From positions 164,158 through 228,157 of the forward strand of contig JASJBF010000010.1 in the NCBI GenBank assembly GCA_030066685.1: a DNA stretch of 64,000 nucleotides, read 5' to 3'. Shown here piece by piece: positions 51,980 through 62,630 of the stretch. Position 1 is the stretch's first letter, and each line of letters begins with the position of its first letter. Source of the stretch: Kiloniellales bacterium. Lineage in GTDB: Bacteria; Pseudomonadota; Alphaproteobacteria; Kiloniellales; JAKSBE01. The notes beneath the pieces are model-generated. The model saw only the letters and a program-made list of their open reading frames with translations. It made no database searches and had not been told where the DNA came from. The position numbers were made by a program, and so were the translations under genes.

Positions 51980-52573
51980 ATGCGCGTCTATCTTGCCGGA
52001 CCCGAGGTCTTTCTGCCCGATTCCGAGGCGATCGGCGCCCGCAAGATCGAGATCTGCCGGCGCCGCGGGTTGACCGGAGTCTATCCCGGCGACACCAACC
52101 TGGATCTCTCGGGCCTGGCGCCGCGCGCCGCGGGGCAGCGGATCTATGCCTGCAACCGCGACCTGATGAAGGGCTGCGATGCCGTCATTGCCAACATGAC
52201 GCCCTTCCGCGGCCCCAGCATGGACGTCGGCACCGCCTTCGAGCTCGGCTATCTGGCGGCCCTTGGCCGGCCGGTGCTGGGCTACAGCAACTCGGCCCGG
52301 AGCTTTCCGCAGCGGATCCTCGCCTATTTCGGCCTCGACCCGGCCCCGGGCGACGGCGGTCCCCCGGCACGCGACCCCCTGGGCCTGGCGATCGAGAACT
52401 TCGGCATGACCGACAACCTGATGCTGGACGGCGCGATCCTGGACGCCGGCTTCGAGGTCGTAACCCGGCAGGTCGAGGATCCCGAGCGGCTCTACCGGGA
52501 CCTGACCGGCTTCGAGGCCTGCGTCGAGGCCCTGGCGGCGCGCGGCCCGGCCCGGCCCGGGGACGGCCGCTGA
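51980..52573 (+). CDS. Nucleoside 2-deoxyribosyltransferase family protein
   Basis: 197 residues from the ATG at 51980. Family marks are VYLAGPEVFLPDS at the start, IANMTPFRGPSMDVGTAFELGYLAAL in the middle with the catalytic Glu in FELGY and the Asp of SMDVGT, and a C-terminal EACVEAL helix. Such enzymes exchange or hydrolyse the glycosidic bond of deoxynucleosides in base salvage. The upstream 157 nt show no strong promoter; the SD is weak (AAAGTGGC). Confidence 0.88.
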   Translation: MRVYLAGPEVFLPDSEAIGARKIEICRRRGLTGVYPGDTNLDLSGLAPRAAGQRIYACNRDLMKGCDAVIANMTPFRGPSMDVGTAFELGYLAALGRPVLGYSNSARSFPQRILAYFGLDPAPGDGGPPARDPLGLAIENFGMTDNLMLDGAILDAGFEVVTRQVEDPERLYRDLTGFEACVEALAARGPARPGDGR

Positions 52574-52676
52574 GACCGGACAAGGCCCGGACAGGGATCG
52601 GTAGAGTCCCCGATTTCTACCGAGGCCCGCTCTGCGGCAGACTGGGCGCCGGACCGGCCTTGGCGAGGATCCTGAG

Positions 52677-53483
52677 ATGCCCAAGCACCTGACGGTTGGT
52701 CAGCTCATCCAGTACCGCCGCGACGGCGCGACCTTTCCGCTGTCCGTGCTCTCGGCCGAGGAGGCGGCGGCCCACCGCGCGCGGCTCGAGGCGGCCGAAG
52801 CGGTGCGCGGCCCCCTCCACTACACCGTGAAGCCCTACCTCATCTTCGGCCCGGCCGATGCGCTGGCCCGGCACCCGGCCCTGCTCGACGCGGTGGAGGA
52901 CGTCCTGGGGCCGGACATCCTGCTCTGGGACTCCGCCTATGTGATCAAGGAGGCAGACGACCGTCGCCACGTCGCCTGGCATCAGGACCTGACCTACTGG
53001 GGCCTGGACTCCGACGAGGTGGTGACCGCCTGGGTTGCCCTCACTCCGGCCAATTCGGAGAACGGAGGCATGCGCTATCTGCCGGGTTCGCACCGCGAGG
53101 GACGCCTGGCCCATGTTGACACCTATGCCGACGACAGTCTGCTGCATCGCGGTCAGGATGCCTCGGCCCACGTCGACCCGGCGGAGGTCGCGGCCGACAT
53201 CGTGCTGCGGCCCGGCGAGGCCTCGCTTCACCACGGCTGGACGCTCCACGCCTCCGGCCCCAATCCCTCGAGCGACCGGCGCATCGGCCTGACCCTCCAG
53301 TATGTGACCCCCAGGGTCCGCCAGACCCTGACCGACGAGGAGACAGCGACCCTGGTTCGCGGTCGTGATTCCTTCGGCCACTTCCGCCCGGAGCCGGCAT
53401 TCGCCGGCGACTTCGCCCCGGCGGCCCTGGCCTTCCAGGCCCAAGCCGAGCGCCTGAAGAAGTGGGTCTACGACCAGGCGTGA
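52677..53483 (+). CDS. Phytanoyl-CoA dioxygenase (PhyH) family protein
   Basis: 268 residues. Fe(II)/2-oxoglutarate dioxygenase with the facial triad visible: His102 and Asp104 in AWHQDLTYWGL, and His191 in TLHASGPN, followed by the 2-oxoglutarate Arg in SSDRRIGL. Segments MRYLPGSHR and EASLHHGW complete the cupin. The closest well-known subgroup is the chlorinating/hydroxylating PhyH proteins acting on small amino acids or taurine-like substrates; the substrate is unknown. It lies 85 nt before trmD, reading the same way. Confidence 0.87.
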   Translation: MPKHLTVGQLIQYRRDGATFPLSVLSAEEAAAHRARLEAAEAVRGPLHYTVKPYLIFGPADALARHPALLDAVEDVLGPDILLWDSAYVIKEADDRRHVAWHQDLTYWGLDSDEVVTAWVALTPANSENGGMRYLPGSHREGRLAHVDTYADDSLLHRGQDASAHVDPAEVAADIVLRPGEASLHHGWTLHASGPNPSSDRRIGLTLQYVTPRVRQTLTDEETATLVRGRDSFGHFRPEPAFAGDFAPAALAFQAQAERLKKWVYDQA

Positions 53484-53567
53484 AAGGCGCCGGAGTGCTG
53501 CGTTCCGGGGCTGGACAAAGGCCCCAAAAGGCGCCATAAAGCGCCGCTTTGACCGACGGGAGTGGCT

Positions 53568-54314
53568 ATGTGCGCGGCGGTCGCAGCCCCTAGGGCACAG
53601 GGGAGCGATCCCTGGACGGCGCGGGTCTTGACCATCTTTCCGGAGATGTTCCCCGGGGCGCTGGGCGCCAGCCTCGCCGGCAAGGCGCTGGAAAAGGGTT
53701 TGTGGCGCCTGCAGGTCCTGGACATCCGGGACGTCGCGCGCGATAAACACCGCTCCGTGGACGATGCGCCCTTCGGCGGCGGGCCGGGCATGGTACTGCG
53801 CCCGGACGTCGTGGACGCGGCGCTGGCCACCGTGGAGACGGCGCCCGGCCCGGTCATCTACCTCTCGGCCCGGGGCCGCCTGCTGGATCAGGCGCGGGTT
53901 CGGGAACTGGCGGCGGCGCCGGGACTGACCCTGCTCTGCGGCCGCTACGAAGGGGTCGATCAGCGGGTCCTGGACGCCCGCCGCGTTGAAGAGCTGAGCA
54001 TCGGCGACTATGTGCTCTCCGGCGGCGAAGCGGCGGCCACGGTGGTGATCGACGCGGTGCTGCGGCTGCTGCCCGGGGTCATGGGCAACGAAGCCAGCAG
54101 CGGCGAGGAGAGTTTCGAACGGGGACTTCTGGAGTATCCCCATTACACGCGGCCCGCCGACTGGCAGGGCCGCAAGGTACCGGAGGTGCTGCTCTCCGGC
54201 CACCACGCCGAGATCGACCGCTGGCGACGGGCGCAGGCGGAGACGACGACCAAACAGCGGCGGCCCGATCTCTGGGCCCGCTATTGCAAGGACGCGAAGG
54301 GACGAGAGCCATGA
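53568..54314 (+). CDS. trmD: tRNA (guanine37-N1)-methyltransferase TrmD
   Basis: 248 residues from the ATG at 53568 (GGGAG just upstream; a GTG six nt earlier is also possible). SPOUT-fold knot: [13 protein letters not shown] at the start, [60 protein letters not shown], then the C-terminal [30 protein letters not shown] segment. It makes m1G37 using SAM and prevents +1 frameshifts. Its TGA overlaps the rplS ATG by 4 nt (ATGA). Confidence 0.97.
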   Translation: MCAAVAAPRAQGSDPWTARVLTIFPEMFPGALGASLAGKALEKGLWRLQVLDIRDVARDKHRSVDDAPFGGGPGMVLRPDVVDAALATVETAPGPVIYLSARGRLLDQARVRELAAAPGLTLLCGRYEGVDQRVLDARRVEELSIGDYVLSGGEAAATVVIDAVLRLLPGVMGNEASSGEESFERGLLEYPHYTRPADWQGRKVPEVLLSGHHAEIDRWRRAQAETTTKQRRPDLWARYCKDAKGREP

Positions 54315-54814
54315 ACACCATCCAAAAGATCGAAAAGGACCAGATCGATCGGCTCAGCGCCGAGAAGCAGATCCCCGACTTCGCGCCCGGCGACACGATC
54401 CGCGTCGACGTCAAGGTGGTCGAGGGCACGCGCGAGCGGATCCAGGCCTTCGAGGGCGTCTGCATCGGCCGCAAGAGTCGCGGCATCAACTCCTCCTTCA
54501 CGGTCCGCAAGATTTCCTACGGCGAAGGCGTCGAGCGCGTCTTTCCGCTGTTCTCGCCGCGCATCGCCGGGATCTCGGTGGTCCGCCGCGGCGACGTCCG
54601 CCGGGCCAAGCTCTATTACCTGCGCGGACGGCGCGGCAAGTCGGCGCGCATCGCCGAGAAGACCACCGGCCTGGCCGGCAAGCTGACCGCCGCCGAGCGC
54701 GAGGCCGCCGCCGAGGCCAAGTCCCAGGCCCAGCAGGCCGCCAAGGCCAAGGCCGCCGCCAAGGAGGCCGAGGCCCAGGCCAAGACGGTGGAGGCCAAGG
54801 TCCCGGCGGAGTAG
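54311..54814 (+). CDS. rplS: 50S ribosomal protein L19 with Ala/Lys/Glu-rich tail
   Basis: 167 residues. The L19 core is 1-118: [64 protein letters not shown] and the [25 protein letters not shown] end. A 45-residue Ala/Lys/Glu-rich tail follows, similar in kind to that of S16 in the same block. L19 sits at the 30S-50S interface. It is translationally coupled to trmD through the 4-nt overlap. Confidence 0.97.
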   Translation: MNTIQKIEKDQIDRLSAEKQIPDFAPGDTIRVDVKVVEGTRERIQAFEGVCIGRKSRGINSSFTVRKISYGEGVERVFPLFSPRIAGISVVRRGDVRRAKLYYLRGRRGKSARIAEKTTGLAGKLTAAEREAAAEAKSQAQQAAKAKAAAKEAEAQAKTVEAKVPAE

Positions 54815-54939
54815 GCCGCGACGGTTCCAGGGAGCCAAGGCTCCCAACGGTATTGCGGCCCCGCCGCGTCACAGACAGCAATCACCGGGGCGGCGCCGTC
54901 TTCCGCCAGGCGCAGCGGGCCCCTGGGAGGACGGAACCG

Positions 54940-56349
<1,410 letters not shown>

Positions 56350-56370
56350 GGCCACGGGGCGGAGGCGGCC

Positions 56371-58017
56371 GTGCTCTTCGGTTCCGCGCTTCGCCAGCTT
56401 CCCGGGATCGGGCCGCCGATCGCCGCCGCGGCACTGCTTCTCCTGTCTTGCCCGTCCGTCTTGGCCGAGGAGACGCCCGAAGCCAGCTTCGCCGAAGAGC
56501 TCCAGCGCGGGCTGGACAGGGCCGCCGAGCGCGCCGCCGGGGACCGGATCGCGGCGGACTTGCGCGCCTTCTACCTGGACCGCGACCTGGCCCCGGTCTG
56601 GGTGACCGAAGGCGGCGCCGGTTCGCGGTCCGCGGCGCTGACCGCCCTCCTGGCGGCGGCCGAGGGCGACGGCCTCGATCCGGCCGACTACGACCTGGAG
56701 GCGATCCGGACGCTTGAACCGGCGCGCGAGGCCGCGGCGCTGGCCCGGCTCGAGCTCACGCTCAGCCGGGCCTTCCTGCGCTTCCTCTCCGATCTCGGGG
56801 GCGGCCGGGCGCCGGACCCGACGCCAACCGGGGCGGCCGATCAGACCGCCGGGCGCGCACGGATCGACGCGGCCGCCCTTCTGGAAGACGCCGCGGACGC
56901 CGACGACTTGGCGCAGATCGTCGCCCGGGCCCGGCCGCAGGCTCCGCGCTACGCCGCGCTGACGGAGGCGCTGCTGCGCTATCGCCGAATCGCCGACGAG
57001 GGCGGCTGGGACGCCATCCGCCCCGGCCCGCCGCTCCGGCTCGGCAGCATCGCGACCCGGGTTCCCGACCTGCGCCGGCGCCTGACGCTGACCGGCGACC
57101 TGCGGCCGTCGGCGCGCGGCGCCTCGGCGCTCTACGACCAGGCGCTGGCCGCCGCAGTGCGGCGGGCCCAGCAGCGTCACGGGCTGAAGCCCGACGGCGT
57201 GGTCGGGCCGGAGACGCTGCGGGTGCTCAACGTTCCTGCGGCCGAGCGGGTCCGCCAGCTCGCCCTCAACCTGGAACGTCTGCGCTGGATGCCCGAAGAC
57301 CTGGGCGAGACCTTCGTCTACCTGAACCTGGCGGGCCCGAGCCTGCGGCTGGTCGAGGCCGGGAAGACCCGCCTCGCGCTGCGCATCGCGGTCGGCCGTC
57401 CTTTTCGCGGCACGCCGGTCTTCAGCCAGGCCCTGACCTCGGTGGTCTTCAGCCCGGACTGGACCGTGCCGCCGGGCATCGTCGTGAGCGAGCTCCTGCC
57501 GGTCCTGCAAGCCGACCCGGGCTACCTGGCGCGCAACGGCTTCACCGTCTTCAGCGACTGGGGCGAGGAGGCGAAGCCCCTGGACCCGGCCAGCATCGAC
57601 TGGTCGGCCGTTGACGGCGCCGCCGGGACCTACAAGCTGCGCCAGGCGCCGGGTCCGGAGAACCCGCTCGGCCGGATCAGCTTCGTCTTTCCCAACGACT
57701 TCGGCCTCTGCCTCCACGACACCCCGATCAACGGCACCTTCGAGGTCGGGGGGGCCGGCTTCAGCCTAGGCTGCATCCGGGTCGAGGCGCCCGAAGAACT
57801 GGCCGCGGCCCTGCTGGCCGAGGCCTCCGGCTGGTCGCCGGAGCGCATCGCCGAGGTCCTGGCCGAGGGCACGCCGACCGCCGTCGGCCTGCCGGACCCG
57901 GTCCCGATCCACGTCACCTACTTGACCGCCTGGACGGCGGGCAAGGCCGTCCACTTCCGCGACGATCTCTTCGGCCGCGACGCCGAGCTGGCCCAAGCGC
58001 TGCGCGCCGAGCCGTGA
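56371..58017 (+). CDS. YcbB/LdtD-type L,D-transpeptidase with peptidoglycan-binding domain
   Basis: 548 residues from a GTG at 56371. Signal or anchor near 13-32. A scaffold domain (about 50-215, FYLDRDLAPVWV), a PG_binding_1 unit (about 230-290, QQRHGLKPDGVVGPETLRVLN), then the YkuD domain from about 315. The active motif runs from H449 (LHDTP) to Cys468 in SLGCIRV; the YcbB subgroup tolerates another residue where other Ldts have SHGC. It makes 3-3 or 1-3 cross-links in peptidoglycan using a tetrapeptide donor, in the periplasm. The YcbK-like gene that accompanies ycbB in E. coli is at 59720, separated by a bdc-like pair. Confidence 0.9.
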   Translation: MLFGSALRQLPGIGPPIAAAALLLLSCPSVLAEETPEASFAEELQRGLDRAAERAAGDRIAADLRAFYLDRDLAPVWVTEGGAGSRSAALTALLAAAEGDGLDPADYDLEAIRTLEPAREAAALARLELTLSRAFLRFLSDLGGGRAPDPTPTGAADQTAGRARIDAAALLEDAADADDLAQIVARARPQAPRYAALTEALLRYRRIADEGGWDAIRPGPPLRLGSIATRVPDLRRRLTLTGDLRPSARGASALYDQALAAAVRRAQQRHGLKPDGVVGPETLRVLNVPAAERVRQLALNLERLRWMPEDLGETFVYLNLAGPSLRLVEAGKTRLALRIAVGRPFRGTPVFSQALTSVVFSPDWTVPPGIVVSELLPVLQADPGYLARNGFTVFSDWGEEAKPLDPASIDWSAVDGAAGTYKLRQAPGPENPLGRISFVFPNDFGLCLHDTPINGTFEVGGAGFSLGCIRVEAPEELAAALLAEASGWSPERIAEVLAEGTPTAVGLPDPVPIHVTYLTAWTAGKAVHFRDDLFGRDAELAQALRAEP

Positions 58018-58082
58018 CGCCCGACCGGCTTCGCTGCGCCGGCTTCGCTGCGCCGAAGGCCCGGGCGCGATGCCGCGCGCGG

Positions 58083-58796
58083 TCAGGCGCCGAAGCCGCC
58101 GTCGATGGTGTGCTGGGCACCGGTGACCATCCCCGCCTCGGGGCCGACCAGATAGGCGACCATGCCGGCGATCTCGCGCGGCTCGGCGTGGCGCTGGATC
58201 GCCATGAAGGAGTGCATCATGTCCTTCATCGGGCCGTCGGCCGGGTTCATGTCGGTGTTCACCGGCCCGGGCTGGACGCTGTTCACCGTGATCCCGCGCG
58301 GGCCGAGGTCGCGGGCCAGGCCGCGGACCATGCCCTGGACCGCCGACTTGCTCAGCGCGTAGGCCGCGCCGCCGGGGAAGGGCATGCGGTCGCCGTTGAC
58401 CGAGCCGATGATGACGATGCGCCCGCCGTCCTTCATGCCGCGCGCCGCGTCGACCGCCGCGTGGTAGGGCCCGCGCACGTTGATGTCGATCATGCGGTCG
58501 ACCGCCGCCGGCTCTAGCTCCAGGGCATCGCCCAGGACTGCGATTCCGGCGTTCACCACCAGGATGTCGAGGGGCCCCTGGCCGGCGATCACCTCGCCCA
58601 CCGCGCGGGTGTCGGCGCTGTCGGCCTGCAGGCTCTTGGCCCCGGTCCTGCCCGCCAGGGCCTCTGCCGCGGTGGCCGAGCCGGCGTAGGTGAAGGTGGT
58701 CTCAGCACCTTCCGCCGTCAGCCGCTCGACGATGGCCGCGCCAATGCCGCGGCTGCCGCCCAGAACCAGGGCCCTTTTCCCGGTGAGACTCGCCAT
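58083..58796 (-). CDS. SDR oxidoreductase, BdcA-like
   Basis: 237 residues from the ATG at 58796 (AAGGAG upstream). Classical SDR: LVLGGSRGIGAAIV near 11-24, NAGIAVLG, the catalytic Ser in IIGSVNGDRMPF and the Tyr/Lys pair in AYALSKSA, and a DGGFGA C-terminus. The opening KRALVLGGSRGIGAAIVERL and the divergent TetR gene next door match the E. coli bdcA/bdcR arrangement, where BdcA affects biofilm dispersal. A biochemical assignment is not possible from sequence. It reads against the leu block direction. Confidence 0.82.
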   Translation of the reverse strand: MASLTGKRALVLGGSRGIGAAIVERLTAEGAETTFTYAGSATAAEALAGRTGAKSLQADSADTRAVGEVIAGQGPLDILVVNAGIAVLGDALELEPAAVDRMIDINVRGPYHAAVDAARGMKDGGRIVIIGSVNGDRMPFPGGAAYALSKSAVQGMVRGLARDLGPRGITVNSVQPGPVNTDMNPADGPMKDMMHSFMAIQRHAEPREIAGMVAYLVGPEAGMVTGAQHTIDGGFGA

Positions 58797-58871
58797 GATG
58801 GTCGCTCCTTGCCGAAATTGATAATGACCACTACATATATCGGGCAGCAGCGCCTGCAAGCGATTTTTATA
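58797..58871. promoter_or_regulatory. Divergent SDR/TetR promoter region with repeated operator half-sites
   Basis: 75 nt between two divergent starts. ATAATGACC occurs at 58821-58829 and again at 58869-58877, the second copy covering the TetR start codon. The AT-richness stands out from the flanks. Autorepression by the TetR product is likely. Confidence 0.5.
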
Positions 58872-59474
58872 ATGACCGATAAAAAAAAATGTCCAGGCCC
58901 CGGACGGCCGCGTGGTTTCGACCCGGACGCCGCGGTCGAGATCGCCACGAAGCTCTTCCACGAGCGCGGCTACGACGGCGTCGGTGTCGCCGAGCTTTGC
59001 GAGGCGATCGGGGTCAAGCCGCCGAGTCTCTACGCCGCCTTTGGCAGCAAGCTGGGCCTCTTCGAGCGGGCGGTGGCGCTCTACCTGGCGGAGGGCGGCC
59101 GCTTCATGGCCGAGGCGCTTTCGGCCGAGACCGGCCTCGCGGAGACCCTGCGCGGCCTGCTGCTTCGGGCGGCGGAGACCTATACGGCCGGGGACTGCCC
59201 GCCCGGCTGCCTGGTGATGGACGGCGCGAGCCGCTCCGCGGATCCGGAGGCCCGCGACCTGACCGCGGCCCTGAAACGCCAGGCGCGATCGATGATCCGC
59301 GACCGGATACGGCGGGACTGTCCCCGAGAGGCGGGCGCGCTCGCCGACTACGTCATGGTCGCGCTCTACGGGCTCTCTGCGGCCGCCCGCGACGGCATGT
59401 CGCGCAAGGCCCTGCGCGGAGTCGCGGCGGGCTTCGCGACCGAGCTCACCCGCCGCCTTGACGCCGCCGACTAG
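58872..59474 (+). CDS. TetR/AcrR family regulator, BdcR-like
   Basis: 200 residues from the ATG at 58872. N-terminal HTH at about 14-60: GFDPDAAVEIATKLFHERGYDGVGVAELCEAIGVKPPSLYAAFGSKLGLF. The ligand-binding half has the TetR_C GCLVMDGAS segment common to the BdcR/YjgJ group. It likely represses itself and the divergent SDR gene, released by an unknown ligand. Its TAG stop is the first triplet of the palindromic element at 59472-59585. Confidence 0.88.
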   Translation: MTDKKKCPGPGRPRGFDPDAAVEIATKLFHERGYDGVGVAELCEAIGVKPPSLYAAFGSKLGLFERAVALYLAEGGRFMAEALSAETGLAETLRGLLLRAAETYTAGDCPPGCLVMDGASRSADPEARDLTAALKRQARSMIRDRIRRDCPREAGALADYVMVALYGLSAAARDGMSRKALRGVAAGFATELTRRLDAAD

Positions 59475-59585
59475 AGCACGATGATATGAGGTTGAACCAA
59501 CCTCATATCTGAATCGTGCTCTAATCTGTTGAAGTAGAGCGGGATTCAGATTTGAAGTCCAATTAACTTCAAATCATCCCGCTCT
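59472..59585. repeat. Two-hairpin palindromic element, copy B
   Basis: Hairpin 1: TAGAGCACGAT (59472-59482) pairs with 59513-59523; GATATGAGGTT (59483-59493) pairs with 59499-59509; the 3-nt bulge (TGA) is now on the right side. Linker ATCTGTTGAAG. Hairpin 2: TAGAGCGGGAT (59535-59545) pairs with 59575-59585; GATTTGAAGT (59549-59558) pairs with 59565-59574; TCA bulge on the left. The first three bases are the TAG stop of the TetR gene. Confidence 0.9.
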
Positions 59586-59719
59586 AGGGCGAACTGCGGC
59601 GCCTCTGCCTTGAAATTGCCGCTTCCCAGCCGTCCTCTGTGACGCTAAGGATGCAGGGATGCAACGCGGTGTCATTTGAGACCGGCAACAAAGCCGGCGA
59701 GCGACCGGACGAGAGGGTC

Positions 59720-60307
59720 ATGCTTTTCCATGAAACGACGGACTCACGGCCTGTTCCCGGGCGGCGGGCCTGCCTGCGCGGCCTGGTGGGACTGACCGGC
59801 GGCCTGGCGCTCGGCGCCCTTCCCCTGAGTGGTTCCTTGGCGGCGGCGCGCCTGCCGGAACCCCGCAAGCTCTCCTTCCAATCCCTGCACACCGGCGAGC
59901 GCCTGACCGCGACCTACTTCCGGGATGGCCGCTACGATCCGCTCGCCCTGGCTGAGATCGACGAGCTGTTGCGCGACTGGCGCAGCGGCGAGGTCCGGCC
60001 CATGGACCGCGCCCTTCTGGACCAGCTTGCCGCCCTGCAGGAGGCTTTGGGCAGCGGCGGCACCTTCGAGGTCATCTCCGGCTATCGCTCGCCCACGACC
60101 AACGGCAAGCTCGCCGCCCAGAGCAGCGGCGTCGCCAAGCGCAGCCTGCACATGCGTGGCCGGGCGATCGACGTCCGCCTCTCCGACCGCAGGCTCGCGG
60201 AGGTGCACGACGCCGCCCTGCGGCTGCGGGCCGGCGGCGTCGGGCTCTACACCAGGTCCGACTTTCTCCATTTGGACACCGGCCGGGTCCGCCGCTGGGG
60301 GCGCTGA
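59720..60307 (+). CDS. DUF882 / M15-type murein peptidase, YcbK-like
   Basis: 195 residues from the ATG at 59720 (GAGAGGG upstream). The N-terminus has a [15 protein letters not shown] stretch resembling a Tat signal (RR-x-C-L). The domain [67 protein letters not shown] and [13 protein letters not shown] carries the His/Asp zinc ligands of the M15 family (H in [10 protein letters not shown] in IDV, H in FLHLD). It probably trims or remodels peptidoglycan in the periplasm together with the L,D-transpeptidase gene at 56371. Confidence 0.9.
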   Translation: MLFHETTDSRPVPGRRACLRGLVGLTGGLALGALPLSGSLAAARLPEPRKLSFQSLHTGERLTATYFRDGRYDPLALAEIDELLRDWRSGEVRPMDRALLDQLAALQEALGSGGTFEVISGYRSPTTNGKLAAQSSGVAKRSLHMRGRAIDVRLSDRRLAEVHDAALRLRAGGVGLYTRSDFLHLDTGRVRRWGR

Positions 60308-60410
60308 GCACAGGTGTCGCGGCAAGGTTTCCTCTCGCGGCGGCTTTGCCTATGATGCCCGCTCCTCTGGGGCCGCCGTCGCGGACCCGGGAGCCAGGGG
60401 AGTTAGGGAC

Positions 60411-61025
60411 ATGGAGCCTTTCACCAAGCTGACCGCGGTCGCGGCGCCGCTGCCGATGGTCAACGTCGACACCGACAAGATCATCCCGGCGCGCTACCTC
60501 AAGACCATCAAGCGCAGCGGCCTCTCCGAGGGCCTGTTCCGCGACCTGCGCACCGACGCCGACGGCCAGCCGAACGACTTCGTCCTGAATCAGCCGGCCT
60601 ATAAGGGCGCGCAGATCCTGGTCGCCGGCGACAACTTCGGCTGCGGCTCCAGCCGCGAGCACGCGCCCTGGGCCCTGCTCGACGCCGGCATCCGCTGCGT
60701 CATCTCGACCAGCTTTGCCGACATCTTCTACAACAACTGCTTCAAGAACGGGATCCTGCCCATCGTCGTCTCCAAGGAGGAGCTCGACAAGCTGATGGAC
60801 GACGCAGAGCGGGGCGCCAACGCGACCCTGACCGTCGACCTCGAGGCCCAGACCATCAAGGGCCCCGACGGCGGCTCCATCGCCTTCGAGATCGATCCCT
60901 GGAAGAAGCACTGCCTGCTCAACGGCCTCGACGACATCGGCCTGACGATGGAGAAGAAGCCCGTGATCGAGGCCTTCGAGGACGGGCAGAAGGCCGCCCA
61001 GCCCTGGCTCTACGCCGGGGCCTGA
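60411..61025 (+). CDS. leuD: 3-isopropylmalate dehydratase small subunit
   Basis: 204 residues from the ATG at 60411 (AGGGGAGTTAGGGAC upstream). Swivel domain: [17 protein letters not shown], the [18 protein letters not shown] loop and [16 protein letters not shown]. It partners LeuC (54940). It is followed 28 nt later by a 75-residue unknown and then leuB. Confidence 0.97.
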   Translation: MEPFTKLTAVAAPLPMVNVDTDKIIPARYLKTIKRSGLSEGLFRDLRTDADGQPNDFVLNQPAYKGAQILVAGDNFGCGSSREHAPWALLDAGIRCVISTSFADIFYNNCFKNGILPIVVSKEELDKLMDDAERGANATLTVDLEAQTIKGPDGGSIAFEIDPWKKHCLLNGLDDIGLTMEKKPVIEAFEDGQKAAQPWLYAGA

Positions 61026-61053
61026 TGCTTGGATACGACGACATGGAGCGGCG

Positions 61054-61281
61054 GTGACGCAAGAGACAACAATCATCCAGGTCGCGTTGCTGGACGAAGG
61101 TGTAGATGTCTGGCGCCCTGTGGAAGCGATCCATCTCGGCGGGGACGCCTACCGGATCTTGGATCAACCCTATGAGTCCGACATCGAGACGTGGCAGTTC
61201 ACGCCCGGGGCTGAGGTCATTTGCGAGCCGAAGGTTCTTTCCGATGGCGAGGTCCTGGTAGCCGTCGGGAACCGTCAGTAA
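61054..61281 (+). CDS. Unknown 75-residue protein between leuD and leuB
   Basis: GTG start at 61054, with GGAG 8 nt upstream. No signal or membrane helix. The sequence QVALLDEGVDVWRPVEAIHLGGDAYRILDQPYESDIETWQFTPGAEVICEP looks like a compact beta-rich domain; the VDVWRPVEA and W-x-F-x-PGxEV spellings recall small proteins found beside toxin or immunity genes. No partner is seen, so no function is proposed. It reads with leuD and leuB. Confidence 0.55.
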   Translation: MTQETTIIQVALLDEGVDVWRPVEAIHLGGDAYRILDQPYESDIETWQFTPGAEVICEPKVLSDGEVLVAVGNRQ

Positions 61282-61406
61282 CTGGGACCGTGAGCCGCTG
61301 GGGCGAGAGAAGTCTGATCTCGCGATCGTTCGTTCCCCAGGATGGCCTGGGTTAGCGCTGCCCTCCCGAGAAGGGGGCGGCTCCGACGCATGATGGGGAG
61401 GATTCC

Positions 61407-62519
61407 ATGGCGTCCAACAAGAAGCTCCTGGTCCTGCCGGGCGACGGCATCGGGCCAGAGGTCATGGCCCAGGTCGGCCGGGTCGCGGACTGGTTCGGCA
61501 GCAATCGCGCGATCGGCTTCGACCTCGAGGAGGACCTGGTCGGCGGCGCCGCGATCGACGCCCACGGCACCCCGCTCACCGATACGACCATGGACAAGGC
61601 CCTGGCCGCCGACGCCGTGCTGCTGGGCGCGGTCGGCGGGCCCAAGTGGGACGACCTGCCCTTCGAGCAGAAGCCCGAGCGCGGCCTGCTGCGCCTGCGC
61701 AAGGAGATGGAGCTCTTCGCCAACCTGCGCCCGGCGCTCTGCTTCGCGCCCCTGGTCGAGGCCTCGACCCTCAAGCCCGAGGTGGTCTCGGGCCTCGACC
61801 TCATGATCGTGCGCGAGCTGACCGGCGGGGTCTACTTCGGCGAGCCGCGCGGCATAGAGACCCTGCCCGACGGCCAGCGCCGCGGCGTCAACACCCAGGT
61901 CTACACCACGAACGAGATCCGCCGAGTCGCCGCCGTCGCCTTCGAGCTGGCCCGCAAGCGCGCGAACAAGCTCTGCTCGGTCGAGAAGGCCAACGTCATG
62001 GAATCCGGCGTGCTCTGGCGCGAAGAGGTAACCAGGCTCCACGGCGAGAGCTACCTCGACGTCGAGCTCAGCCACATGTACGCCGACAACTGCGCCATGC
62101 AGCTGGTCCGCGCGCCCAAGCAGTTCGACGTCATCGTCACCGACAACCTCTTCGGCGACATGCTCTCGGATGCCGCGGCCATGCTGACCGGCTCGCTCGG
62201 CATGCTGCCCTCGGCCTCCCTGGGCGCCGCCGACGAGACCGGCCGCCGCCGCGCGCTCTACGAGCCGGTGCACGGCTCCGCTCCCGACATCGCCGGCCGC
62301 GGCAAGGCCAATCCGCTGGCCTGCGTGCTCAGCTTCGCCATGCTGCTGCGCTATTCCTTCGACCAGGGCGCCGAGGCCGACCTCCTGGAGAACGCGGTCG
62401 AGGTCGTCCTCGCCTCCGGCAAGCGCACCCCCGACATCCTCCAGCCCGGCCGCGAGGCGATCTCCACCGAGGCCATGGGCGACGCGGTGCTGGCGGAGCT
62501 GGATCGGCTGGGGGGATAG
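61407..62519 (+). CDS. leuB: 3-isopropylmalate dehydrogenase
   Basis: 370 residues, GGGGAGG upstream. Opens [18 protein letters not shown]; has [10 protein letters not shown], the YFGEPRG loop, the catalytic Lys/Tyr region ([15 protein letters not shown], and an [27 protein letters not shown] segment) and the adenine loop [18 protein letters not shown]. It oxidises and decarboxylates 3-isopropylmalate with NAD to complete leucine synthesis with LeuC/LeuD. Confidence 0.97.
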   Translation: MASNKKLLVLPGDGIGPEVMAQVGRVADWFGSNRAIGFDLEEDLVGGAAIDAHGTPLTDTTMDKALAADAVLLGAVGGPKWDDLPFEQKPERGLLRLRKEMELFANLRPALCFAPLVEASTLKPEVVSGLDLMIVRELTGGVYFGEPRGIETLPDGQRRGVNTQVYTTNEIRRVAAVAFELARKRANKLCSVEKANVMESGVLWREEVTRLHGESYLDVELSHMYADNCAMQLVRAPKQFDVIVTDNLFGDMLSDAAAMLTGSLGMLPSASLGAADETGRRRALYEPVHGSAPDIAGRGKANPLACVLSFAMLLRYSFDQGAEADLLENAVEVVLASGKRTPDILQPGREAISTEAMGDAVLAELDRLGG

Positions 62520-62630
62520 ACCGGCGCGGGTCCTATGGCGGCGCCGATTCCTGGCCCCTTCGCTCAGCTCGGCAGGAACCACGGGCCATAGGCCCTGCCC
62601 CGGGAAGCGATCGCAGGCCTCCCAGCCCCC

